Assembly (NCBI GenBank): GCA_013398175.1
Contig: VZRZ01001932.1
Location: forward strand, 68,572-132,571
Source of the DNA: Climacteris rufus
Lineage: Eukaryota; Chordata; Aves; Passeriformes; Climacteridae
Direction: 5' to 3'
DNA: 64,000 bases
In this document: piece by piece, positions 11,277-23,300 of the stretch
Layout: every line of letters begins with the position of its first letter
Numbering within the stretch: position 1 is the first letter of the stretch
Notes under the pieces: generated by a model
Database searches by the model: none
What the model saw: the letters and a program-made list of their open reading frames with translations, nothing else
What the model was told of the DNA's origin: nothing
Position numbers and translations under genes: made by a program

Positions 11277-13880
11277 TTGTTTTTTGGTTACTTTTTCTTG
11301 CCTTCTTTATATTTTCCTGGATGACCAGGCAAATTATTTCAAATAAACTATTCTTATATATATATTTTATAGGAAAAAAAATAAATAACTTGTACCACTT
11401 TAAGACAACCACAGTCAGATAAAAGTTGCTGTAGCACAATTTTAAATTTCATTTTACTGAAAATTAAATATATTCAATTTATTTCACATAGATTCACATG
11501 CATTTAACAGCAAATGCAACTTGCACTTGCAAATGAAAGTCCTTGCGAATCTAAAGAAAAGTATCACCACTCCATAAGAGCTGTTCACTTTACAAAATCC
11601 GTTCACATGAATGGGTCCTAAGGATAAAATACTAAATCAGACAGACACTGAAAGAAAGCAGAGAAATGCTAAACATTCTGGGTGGTGTGTTATGGTCATT
11701 CATAAAACAGATTGTTTAAAGGATATGTTTCGTTATTATCTTATTAAACTAGCACACTGTTTATATGAATATATGATACATTGTATAAAAGCATAATAAA
11801 ATGACAACTGGATAGATAGCTGTGGTGAAATGAGTATTGCTTCAGTGGTGCATGCCAACTTATGGAATGCTAATGCCAGCTGAAGTAATATTTTTGGTTC
11901 AATGAGTTATGTTATCAACATCCTGGAAGCTGTCTCAATGAGCATGCTTTTGTCTGTTTCAGTGTTTAAAACACAATGTGCTAAGGAAATATTTACATGT
12001 ATGCTAAGTATTAGATCTAAGACATCATGCATCTCTTTTTTTTTCACTTTGTTTTCTAAATTTTTGTTGCAAAAAATCTTACATTTCAATTGTGGAATTC
12101 TAATGTAAGATATTGAAAGAATTACTGTAAATAAAATGTAGAGAAGTGAGGCTTTCAGAGGCTTTGCTTGTTCCTTTGCCTTGATTTCTGGTAGGTTTTT
12201 GCAATTCTTGGTTGGGGTTTGAGGTTTTTGTGTTTGAATGTGTGCATGTGCTTTAACATGTGTGCTAAAGTGCTCTGCATTTTGATGTTCTGTTTTGATT
12301 CTTTGAGTGGATACAGGGAGCTTATACCCATCATATATAACAAGACCTTGAGGAATACCTACAGGAAGATACGGCATGATAACTGGCAAGTTAAGTACCA
12401 AATATTATTCAGAAACCCTATGCCTGTGCTACTGGGTCTCTTTTTAATATAGGTGCAGTTCTGTACAGTTTGGATTGCACTGTACCTGAACAGTTTGAAT
12501 CCTCAGAGAAGCTATGGTTTGATGCTTTTATTTTGCAGGCTTGGCATTGATTTCATCAGTATTGTTTGTGTAATGGCTTTAAATTAAGAATCTGTGCTCC
12601 TCAAATATTTAGAAAACTGAGCATCAAGAAATCACTTGTGTGCACAATACCACTGTTATTCTTGCAGTGCAAAGCCACACATTGTTTAGCCTCCTTTCAC
12701 TTCCTGCCCAACCATCTGAGTAACGACTTCATTTTTCTACATCAAACTGTGCTGTGCAAATGCAGAAAAAAAATGATGAATCTCAACAGAACCATTCAAT
12801 GAGATTTTAATTCCTAGCTGTTCCACAAGCCTGAAAAACTTTGATACTTAATGAAAAAACAAAAGGAAGAAAAAACCCTAACCAACCAAAGGAAACAATC
12901 AAAAAACCAACTGTCCAACCAAAAAAAGAACAACAAAAAAATCCAGAAATATCTGGTTTTCTAGGAAACCTCTGTAAAGTTAGGAACTCTTGGATTAAAT
13001 AATAAATAAATAATAAATTCTGGTTTCCATCATGAACATGGACACCTGTTTTTTAATGCAGTTAATCAAAGTTTTCAAAATCATGTTCAGTTATAAATAT
13101 GGCATTAAATACCTATCACAATTTTTAGAAGGAAAGGAGATTTTTCTGTGATTCAAATTCAGCAGCCCAATGCAACATTTTAGCCTTACACAGATGAACT
13201 TCAATACTGTCAGTTAGGTGAAAGTAGGAGACTAATTGGAACTAATTTCCAACTTCAAATGTTTGCATATTTATGACGAGCTCTCTTTGTAAAGTTTCTA
13301 AAAAGTTCAGAATTTCACTCAGACCCCTGAATGCCATAAAGTTTGAATAGTAATTTTTTAATAAGTCAGTTACTGTGTGTCACAATCAATGCCTTTATCA
13401 CCTTCCTTTCTGCATTCTTCACCTACAAAATGAAGAAAATATGTTAGTCATTCCACAGGAAGGTTGTGAAAGTAAAAGTGACGTGATACTTGAATTCTTT
13501 GAAGGCTTGTGGGTCAGACCCATAGACATTCTGGTACTAATGAAACAGATTCATTTTGCTGTGCAAACAGGCTGGAATTGTTTTTATTTTCAACTGGAAA
13601 CCTACTCCTAAATTATTCTGCCCTGTTTGAAAAGAATAATTCAGTTTGAACAGGAGTGACAGTTGCTTCTGTTTTGTTACACAATGATTCCTGTGTTTTA
13701 AAATAAAAATAAGATTAATAAAACATTGTATATGTTTTGGGTTTTGTAAATACTCAATTATTTTAAGGTGTCACACCTTACTATTTTTTCCTTGCACTTG
13801 CCCTTGTCCTTTCCTTTCCTCTCCTTCCCCTTTCCTGTCTTTCTCTTTGCCTTTTTCTCTTTTATTCTGTATCCCTACAG
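11277..13880. other. AT-rich unique DNA with small simple repeats
   Basis: Contains a short AATA-type simple repeat (12996-13018), A-rich patches around 12845-12945, and a long pyrimidine tract at about 13795-13878. The pyrimidine tract directly precedes the exon-like segment at 13881. No transposon was recognised. Confidence 0.5.
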
Positions 13881-13965
13881 GCATTATGGTCCTTGAGTAT
13901 GGTCAAAGACAGTCTGAAGACACCTGGGAAAATAGTGCACTTGACAGAAATTGTAAAGTAGGAAG
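13881..13965 (+). other. possible 85-bp exon (non-coding or coding, unproven)
   Basis: A strong pyrimidine-rich tract of roughly 80 bases ends in CCCTACAG, a good splice acceptor, and 85 bases later stands AG|GTAAGTG, a near-consensus donor. Between them, the frame starting at the third base is open throughout (reads IMVLEYGQRQSEDTWENSAL and onward); the first frame meets a stop only near its end and the second meets one early. I do not recognise the peptide. It could be an exon of a long non-coding RNA, an internal or 5' exon of a gene outside the window, or a chance decoy. The first and last splice dinucleotides and the tract are seen; the function is inferred. Confidence 0.22.
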
Positions 13966-16194
13966 GTAAGTGATTCTTATATACCTTTACTTTGCGATTG
14001 AGGTTGTCAACTCTTGTAACATTCTTAGCTTAAGATGTATGGCAATAAAATATGAGTTAAAATTCAAAAATTATTATGAAATGATGTGTTCCATATTTTC
14101 TAACAGTAATATGAGTGTAGGTACACAGAATGTTCAAACCAGCATATGTTTTATATTATTATCTACTTGTGTAACAAAGTTAGTTTTAAAGTCTGTCTCT
14201 AAAATCTTTTTTTATGCAGAAATTTTTGAGCAGCATTATGAAGAGAAATTATTTTCACTCACAGTTATCCCCAAACCCTTTAACAGCTTCTCAAACTAAT
14301 TCCATGTTTGTAAACATTGACCAGAACACCAGTGAAACACAGTCACTTTGGAAAAGAAATATAGCAGTTCACACACCATTGTTGGGCTAGAACTAGATGA
14401 ATTAAGTCAGATGAAATAACGGAATTATATCAAAAGGAAATTTTAATTTCTAAAATGTTGATCATTTTAGAAAGTAAAAATCCTCATGAGTTTCTTATTG
14501 TGTTTTTTGTTTTGTGCTTGTGTCTCTGTGTGCTTATCTAATTAGAGCATAATCAAAATTTTTACTGCTCACCTATATGGAACACTATTAAAAAATTTCT
14601 TTCCCAGCCACAACCCTGAATTTAAGTGCAGAGAGGGCAATTGCATTTAATATAGCCTTCAACAAAATTTTTGTAAGTGTTTCTATCTGAGAACGTGTTC
14701 CAGTGTTTTCTCATTCTGGTACTGTCTTCTCGTTTAAGAGAATTTTAAACTAAAATTGTTACAAATGTAAGCAAAAATGCCCATAAACTTAGTTTTTAAA
14801 AATATTACAGAGTAAAATTCTATAATTTCTGGGGATCTTTTTGTTGTTGGGGATTGCTTCTTGTTCAGGGAGATTTTAAGTTTGCATTTTTTTTAATACT
14901 ACTGGATTCTTAGCAGTTTTAGGAGTATTTCTCCTCTAGTTGTACATTTATTCTCCCCTATTCATGCTTTATTTTAAAATACACCCTCATTGTATCCATT
15001 AGAAACTGATGTATGCATATTTCATATGAAAATTGTCCCTTGGAATGAGATATGTAAGGCTTTAAACACTTCTTGCTGTATAAAGGTAATTTGGAAGTCA
15101 ACAAAAGAACTGTTGTTTTCAGGAACAATGTATGACTCCAGAGCAAAAGTATAATAAATCATAGAAATTGCATATTTATGAATTAGACCATGTTTTTTTG
15201 CACATATCGTTGATATTGTACTTGGATTATGACCATAACCTAAAATTATTTGAATTGAAAATACAGGCCTGATAAACAGCAGATTGGAAAAGGAAGCAAA
15301 AACATGGAAGATGTGGCATTTATTGACCATGGATACTTTAATATATTTTAGAATTAGAAGAAGTGGAAGAAATTAGTTGGCTAATTTTACCTTGGTAAGA
15401 GCAATGACACTATCCCATTGCAGTTTTATCTAGGCTATTTTGTTTCTTAACTTCTGAAATTTTGCAACAAATGCTAAAATGATGACAGTGTTCATCACCA
15501 TCAGATGTAGCAGGGAACTTAGTAGCCAGCAGCAGACAACTGAGTGATTTTTTTCTCCATGCTGAATATACTGATAAACAGCAATCAAATTACGTTTTTA
15601 TCTATTCAGCCAGTTGAAAATTTTGGGTTTTTTACTGTCATTATAAAGCATATTTTCAAGGTTGTAAATAATTTCTGTACAAATCCTTTTAACTTCTCTT
15701 AGTATGACAGCATTCTTCTTTATGTGGACATTAGAATGGAAGAAAATATTCCATTATCAGTTTTATGTAATCTGCATTCCTTCCTCTTTAGTCCAATGTC
15801 AGCCTTTTCAAAACAAATCTGAGGCTCATTGTCAAAAAATTTTGCCTTGAAATTGTGCTAATCTACAATGATCTGCAAAAATATACATTACTGTTTTCCT
15901 AATTAATTCTTAAATTATTAGTATCACCTACATTTATTGTTTCAATACATATTCTTTAAGCTGCTTTAAAGCAATGGAAGTCTGTAAACTCTATAGTAGC
16001 TTAGCTGTGAATGCTGAGAAGGTAGTTGCTGTCAAGTTTCAGGTACCTCTTCATGTACATACAAGATGTGTAGGCTAGGATTCATTAAATAATACTCTAG
16101 AGGTTAGATAAGAAATTATAATCATATAAGCTGTTTATTTTCAGCTACTTTGCAGAGTCAAGGTGAGCTGTCTCTAGAAGGTGTTTCAATTGAC
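13966..16194. other. AT-rich unique DNA, no gene seen
   Basis: No repeat family or coding exon was recognised. The longest open frames (around 100 codons near 15022-15330, minus strand) show no recognisable domain. Confidence 0.5.
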
Positions 16195-16199
16195 CTCTG

Positions 16200-17334
16200 T
16201 GTCGTGGTTTGAGCTCTGTCCAAATGCCAAAGCCCCCACGAAAGCCGCTCTCTCCCCTCTGCAGATGGACAGACGAGAGGAATTTTTTAATGATGTATTT
16301 TACCAAGCTGAGATAAGGACACTAGGAGAGAAAGAAACGTCTAATTAAGCTACTATCCCAAGCAGGCAAAAACAGGCTCAAAGCTTAAAAGTGATAAGTG
16401 AATTTATTACAGAGTTAAAGGAGTAAGCAAAACATTCTCTTAAACAGTCTCTCTTCCTCCACCCCAAAATCCCTCCCTCCTTCCCTCAGCAAGTAAGGAG
16501 AATTGGGCAGGGTTTTTCCTAGTAAGTTCATTCCTCAGAAGTTTTCTTCTTGGGAGAGGAGGCAGGCCCCCTTTCTCACAAGCACTGTGGCATTTTTTGC
16601 ATGAATCCTTTTTCCCTCTCCCTTCTTCCCTTCTTGCAGGCACTGTGGCATTTTTTTCACAAGTTAATGTTTTCCTCTTGGCAAGCAGCCCGCCTGGTCA
16701 GTGCTGCCCTCTCTTCTTCCCAAGGCCAGGCTGATCCACACTTAGGGTGGGGGTGAAGCAAAGCTTTTTTTACCACAAATGACTCTCTCAGCTTCCAGGA
16801 GCAAGGGCCTCGTTATCCGCATCAGACCCCCACCCGACCAAAAGTCCCTCCTGTAGGAGTCCACGCCTCCTGCTCCGGCATGGGGTGGATCTCTGCTCCT
16901 TTGTGGACCCTCAGGGTGCAGGGGAACACTGCATTAATACAGTCCTTACCACAGGCTGTGAAGATGTCTCTTAACTTTGATGTTTGAAGCACCTTCTCCC
17001 CCTCCTTCTTCTTCTTGGCTGACTTTGCAGGTGTCCATATCTGTTGCTTCTTCTACATGCTGTACTCCTTCTTCCCTGCTTATCTACAACTACGTGGCCA
17101 CATCTACATGGTGCGTGCGTGTGTACTACTGTGACTCCTTCTTGAATATGTTGTCACAGAGGCGTTACCTTCTTCTCTAATCGGCCCGGCTGTGGCTAGC
17201 AGCACACCCATCTTCAGGAGCCATCAGAGACTGATTCTGATGGACAGCTGTGGAAGCTTCTGGCAGCTTTTCACAGGAGCCATCTTTCTGGCCCCTACCA
17301 CACCCAAAAAGCCAGACCCTGTCAAACCACCACA
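16200..17334 (-). mobile_element. solo LTR, family D (ERVL-like), copy 1
   Basis: Bounded by TGTCGTGGTTTGA on the left and TCAAACCACCACA on the right, an imperfect inverted terminal repeat, and flanked by a perfect 5-bp duplication CTCTG (16195-16199 and 17335-17339). TTTATT at 16403-16408 is the poly(A) signal AATAAA on the minus strand. An AT-rich TATA-like site (near 17140 on this strand) upstream of it also points to minus-strand transcription. A 58-bp internal repeat distinguishes this copy from the copy at 49429. It resembles, from memory, ERVL LTRs of passerine birds. No internal viral region is present. Confidence 0.93.
16582..16697. repeat. tandem duplication inside LTR-D copy 1, period 58
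   Basis: GCACTGTGGCATTTTTT starts at 16582 and again at 16640, with related flanking sequence. The corresponding part of the copy at 49429-50492 has it once. Confidence 0.75.
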
Positions 17335-17339
17335 CTCTG

Positions 17340-19944
17340 TTAAACACCTAAACTACATATGAGAAGAATTGCTCACTGGAGGTCTCTGAACTTCTCCAGG
17401 GATTAGAAAAGAGACTAGGTTGACTAGTTGAGTCATAGACAGCCATGACTTGGATGGTCAGATAACGAATTTGTATCTTGAGATCTTATTCCTTAATACA
17501 TAGATGTTGCAAATTTCACATATTTGGCTGAGCAAACATCTTAATTCATTCATGGGACAAAAGGACAATTAACTGGGTCTTTTCCTTACTCCCTAAATTT
17601 CAGGAAAAAAGTACCTTAGAAGATGTTTATGGAATAATGTATGAATTTTATATACTAGCTTTCTATTTGGTTTATACTATCTCTGTCTGTTGGAGCATAA
17701 CTTGATTCTGGTGAATTGTGCAGTAGATATTATCTGACCTGAAAATAGCAATATAAATATTACAAACACCCCACATAAATGTGTTGAATTTATGCAAGCA
17801 CAGTCACACATGATTTTAGCTACAGCTGTCATGCACTTACAGCTTCCTGTATTAATTATGTGTATTTTATGTGTTTAATGTTCTCTCTCCATTATGGTAG
17901 ACCTAGATATTACAGTTGACATTTAAAACAAACTCCCAACTCCCTGGTTAGTGCATCTGATTAATAGAACTGCCTCAAACATTTTGCTTCTTTTTACCCA
18001 ATACCCAAATACACTATTTTGTTGGTTTATTTGCCTCCAATAACATCTTTTATTTAATAAAGGCCAAGCAGGTTTCATAATATTTCTTACAAGAAAATTT
18101 TAGTTTAGTTTAGTTTTTGAGAGATTTTCAACCTGTTCTTTGATCATTTAAAATAAACTATAAATTCATACATGAGCTCTCACTAGAAGTAAAAACCAAG
18201 CAGATGTTGAGTTGAATGACACATCTGTTGGCCTCAGAAAAAATTATAAGTATGCCAAATTGGATTTGCCCTTTATTTTTCTTAGGAGACTGAATCTCAT
18301 AACTGAAGCAGGCACAACATAACAAGGAAAATAATGGTTTTAAGTCATCAGTTCCATTGTATATTCATATTTTAATGATATTATTTTGCATGTTTTTAAT
18401 TGCATGAAAAAACATTTCACTTAGAGATGAATTGTACTTTGAGATACATGACTGGGCTTATAAAAATTGCCATTGGATATATTCAATGACATATTAACCA
18501 GTCAGTATAAAAATATAGAATTGGTTCATGGCATCAAGAAAATATATTTTTGTGTGCAATATGGTAATTAAAATCAGTTTATAATTACATAACGAAACAT
18601 TTTACTATTATTAAATAAATGGCTCAATAAAAATAAAAATTTTACACTGGATAGAACTGAGTAGGTAGCTTATAAGAGTAACCTCCCCACACATTCAAAT
18701 CATACAAAGGATTGGCGTTATTGAGGGTGAAGTAAGAATAATATTTATTCAAATATTCTGAAAAAGATCATGTTGCAGAGATGATAATACATTTTAAACA
18801 TGCAATAATGAAATATCTTAATAACATTTATTAGTGAAAAGAAATGTACAGAAGTTTGTAATACAGGAGCAAAGAGACAGTGAATGAAATTGAAAAACAA
18901 GAAATTTGAAGTTGATTAAAGAGAATACATATTTATACAATACATAATTAAAATGCAGTTCTCATTGTCACAATATATTCTTGAGACAAGTGTTGGATTG
19001 ATAAAAGGATTAGACAGTTATGTAGATGATGAAAACACAGCCACATTAGAGAAGAAAAAGAGAAAAAAAAAGTATTTTAGCACATGATCACTAACTGAAC
19101 TTGCACAATGACAAAGTTTTATCAGTTCTTTAATTTATAAAAATCTATTCCTGAATATTTTTTTTGTAATTTTAATTAGAAACATTAATTCTTCAAAGAC
19201 AGGTGTGTCCTACCCAATTTTTTCATTCTCATTTTTGCTGAGAAAGACAAAATTTTGGTGTAATGTCTTCTTCATCTTTGTCCACGTTGGGTCTGCTGAG
19301 GTTTATTTTTATGAATTTTTCTCAGTGAAGTCTGCTTACATGTTCCTCGGTCCCCTGTTATTCAGAATAACTGTTTTCTTCATTATCTTTGTAACTGTTT
19401 TCACTGAACAATATAAGGCCACACTCCTTTACTGATAACTCACTACTACAATTTCTATTTATAATCTGAAATCTCTGGTATCATTTTACATTTGCATTAT
19501 TCCACTCCACAGAATTTATTCTAAAGTCACAGGCAGTTCAATTAACTGAACATAGCTGCTCCCTACAGGTTTAATTAAAGTTTAACTCAAACTAATTTAA
19601 ATAATGGTTTCCTGTTACTTGTTCATTGTTATGCCAGTTAAACAAACAAATAAAAAATCTCAATTCAATACAAATCCAGTCAATTCACAAGACTTTCATT
19701 GTTGAGGTATTATAGATCTGTTACTTTTCATTAATATAGAAAGAAATCATATTTCCTGGAAACTCATACCAGCATCAGGATTTTAAATATCTCTTCTTCC
19801 TATTAAGGGTTAAATAACCTTTTATTTTTGCATTCTTCTTCTCCTCATTTCAGGATTCACTGAGATTAACTTAATATTTTGGTGCAGGGGAGCAGCAAGA
19901 TTTAAATCAGAGAAAAATTGTACAATGGATTAGCTTGGTTTGGT
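17340..19944. other. AT-rich unique DNA, no gene seen
   Basis: No transposon or coding frame was recognised in this stretch. It is notably A/T-rich between about 18350 and 19170. Confidence 0.5.
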
Positions 19945-20330
19945 CAGGATGCCTGGAAGTCCTCAGGTCCAACCAATTGCTGAAAGATGAGCTTGTAAGA
20001 GGTCCTGTCCATGTGAACATTGAAAATCTCTATGAACAGAGATTTCACAGTCCTTCTGTGCAATGTGCTTCTTTATTTAGTTACAATTCCTGTGAAGATA
20101 TTTTTTACCTATTTGTGGTAAGAATTCTTGTTCTTGCTGTTTGTGTACATTGATTTTTCTTCTTATGCTTCGCACTTCAAATGAAGAGCACATCTTTTTT
20201 GCAATTGTCTTCCAGATCACTGAAGAAAGCCTTTATATCCTTCCTCAGCTATATTCTCAAACCTGAAGCAAATCAACTTCCTTAACATCTTCCCATGTGT
20301 CTTCTTTTCCGTGCAGATTAGTGGGGTACT
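19945..20330 (-). mobile_element. degenerate CR1 LINE 3' fragment
   Basis: Read on the plus strand, the sequence follows the order typical of antisense CR1 3' ends: a GGAAGTCCTCAGGTCCAACC block, then an ATGAACAGAGATTTCACAG block, a GAAGAGCACATCTT block and a CCTTCCTCAGCTATATTCTC block. It is heavily diverged, so the copy is old. The edges are approximate. Confidence 0.7.
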
Positions 20331-23300
20331 GAAGAATAAACAATTAAGCTTTTTCAAATGTTTGCATCACTTGTTTCAAAATGTGACAGTAAATTTCAAC
20401 AGGGGAAAAAAGTTTCATTTCCTGTTGTACCCAAATAACACATGAAATGGATGTATGAAACATATGATCAAACTGGCAGAGGAAGTTAATACAGAAATAC
20501 TAGGAATAGTTTAAAACAAGTTATTAACTGATTAATTAAAATTCATGTTGCTGATGTTAGACTGTATCCATTACCTGAGCTATACCTCTTAAAGATACCT
20601 TTGAAATCTTTAATACCTTTGAAATCCTATGCTGAAACTTGCAGTATAGTTGGGCTTAAGTAATTTTTAGAAATATTGCTGTTGACACTATGCATCTGTT
20701 GACCTTAAAATTTCATGTCACTCTTATTGGAAGCCGTGTGATGAACTTTACAAGGACCAGAACACAGAGCTCTGCAATGGAAGAAATAATATAGCTTCCT
20801 TTTAGTACTATAGCTGCTCAAAATCACAGCAAAAGTAGAGCAAGCAGATCAAAGGAAATATAAAAGACTAGAGTTGCAAACACTGTCAAGACTTGTGTCT
20901 CTAAAAAAAAAAGAGTTTGAAAGAGGCCTTGTTTCATTATCAAAGACTAAAGTTCACATTCTGCAAATAACACCAATCTTGGATGTAAAAACAGCTAAAG
21001 TAAACTAACGGAAATAAAAAAAGAAATCATTCCAGGAAGCAGTTATGAAGACTGTGGTAGATGAAACTTACGTGTCTTCTCCTTATTTTAGATTTAGAAA
21101 AAAAACATTAAACAGTAGTAAGTGAAAAGCCAAAAACTTACATCTTATTTAATGGTAGTGTATTAGTACTAATAGTGTAATTGTAATAGTAATAAAACCA
21201 AATATAACATTAAAATAATAAAACCCTCTTACTTGATATACACAAGGCTTTCTACAAGAGAAAATAACAGAAAAGCTACAGGGAAAAAAGTGAATAACAA
21301 TGCTCTTAGAAATCACTTTTACCCTCATCCTTCTTGAATTATTGTTGAAAAAATTGTGAGAAAAATTATGAAACAGCTAATCAACTCTTTGTCAACTGTT
21401 CCTTTTCCTTTAATAATATAATAGAAGGAAAAAAAACCCTCATCCTTTTTCCTGTTAACTATTGTATTCTGTTTTATAGTCCCAGGGCCAGATGGCAAAT
21501 GGTTGTCTGTGGAGAACCATTCATAATGGCAGAGCCTGTTGAATTTTTATCCCATAATGTGGTTTCAAATACTTTATGGAAATATCTCATGAAAATATCT
21601 CATTAAAACATAGGAGAATATTTTTCAGGAAATTGCCATTTTACTTCTGACATAACAATGCTGAACTCCAAGTGGGATATACAAAATACTTCAAAAGCTG
21701 AGCCTAAGAACTGAAATTCTTAATTCTGCTTCATATTAAAAATCACACACTTGACAGATACAGACTTTCTATTGATTACTATAATTTTTCATGTTGTCCC
21801 ACATGTTAATGACTCTTTTCCTCTGTTCCACAGGGACCAAGTATCCCTTCTTTTTAAGTGATCTGACTCAGTAACATAGTTACGTTATAAAAAGAATAAC
21901 TATGTTTAATGCATTTTAGGTTAATTTTTTTTGCTTCCTGTCTTACTGCTTGAAAGTATGTCCTTTTACATCACTACTAGGGGATGCAAAAGCTTCACCT
22001 TAAGAACCTAATTTAGTTTAGAAGCTGATAAATGTAGAATCTGTCTATGATCAGAGATCTAGATTGTAGCAGACTGAATGACAGTTTGGTAGTGACCTCA
22101 TTCCCACAACTAAAATTCTAAAGGCAACTCTTTAGTTTTTACACCAAAAAGGATGAAAAGGATGAGGCCCAAGTTAGTTGTCTATGTTTTTACAGTTATG
22201 ATAATTCCCCTCTTTTCCAATTAAAAATTATTTTCCCTCAAAGCAGGGAACTGAAGTTGTGCTATTGAGGTCAGCATCTGGGGCAGACCATGCTAAACAC
22301 AAACCAACATTCAGTAAAAGGAATAGCAGGTATGATTCATCACACTGACATTTCCTGTAAGGGGAGAGAAATAAAAATGTAGGAGAATGGGGTTTTTTCT
22401 TCTCATAATGTTTTTGTTTCTCCCATGTAATAACTTAATAAGATCTGACTGTGCTTAAGATGTCAGTTCTGGTGAGATTACAACATGAGTTGGCAGTATG
22501 GTGAAAGATAAGCAGCCCTACCAAATTTTGCACCTGAAAGTTAGATTTCAGATCTAATTCAGTAAGTGGTTTGAAGAGAAGCATGAGACACTGAAACTGG
22601 AAAATACAGTTTGATATCTGTCTCCAAGTTGCTATGCTGATTTAGGCAAGTCATACGTTATCTGTACAGCTCAATTTCTGTGCTACTAATAGAGTGATAA
22701 GCCTTAATAGGGGGGATTTGTGTTAGTCAGGTCTTTGAAAACATAATACATTAAAGGAGTGTGGTGAATATTAATGGTTTATCCTCTTCATGTAATTTTC
22801 TGTACTTTTTACCTTGTTTCTTTATTTTAATGTCATTCCAATAGGTCTTGTAAGCCAAAATCTAGGATTCTCTTTTCTACCTACTTGAAAAAACAGCTGG
22901 TCCACTTGGGTCTTTATCTTTCTATCAACATACTTAATTTTTCATATTTTTCCCATATTCCAGTAGAGAACACATACCACCACTTATTTATTCAGAACGA
23001 GGGAAAAACCTTAAAATATTCAGCTTTTACTTGCATATGAAATAGAGAGAGCACTGCTCATCGAATACACTGATGCTAAGCCTTTCCAGTTTGAGTTTCA
23101 GCTCAGATGTTTCAACTCCCTTATTCATACTATTATATTTAAAGTTCATTATAGCGTTAATAGTCCCCTTGACTTTGTTCAAGACTGGATACTTTCTCAA
23201 AGTTTTGGTTGGTTGGATTGTTGGTTGGTTGGTTGGTTGGGGGTTTTTAACAGTTTAGTGTACTATTTAAATATTTTTATTCCAAGGGTATTTTATTACT

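Noticed and set aside
11907..12401. 164-codon minus-strand open frame
   Set aside because: It shows no recognisable domain, is low in complexity in its lysine-rich middle, and overlaps open frames on the other strand. It is compatible with chance.
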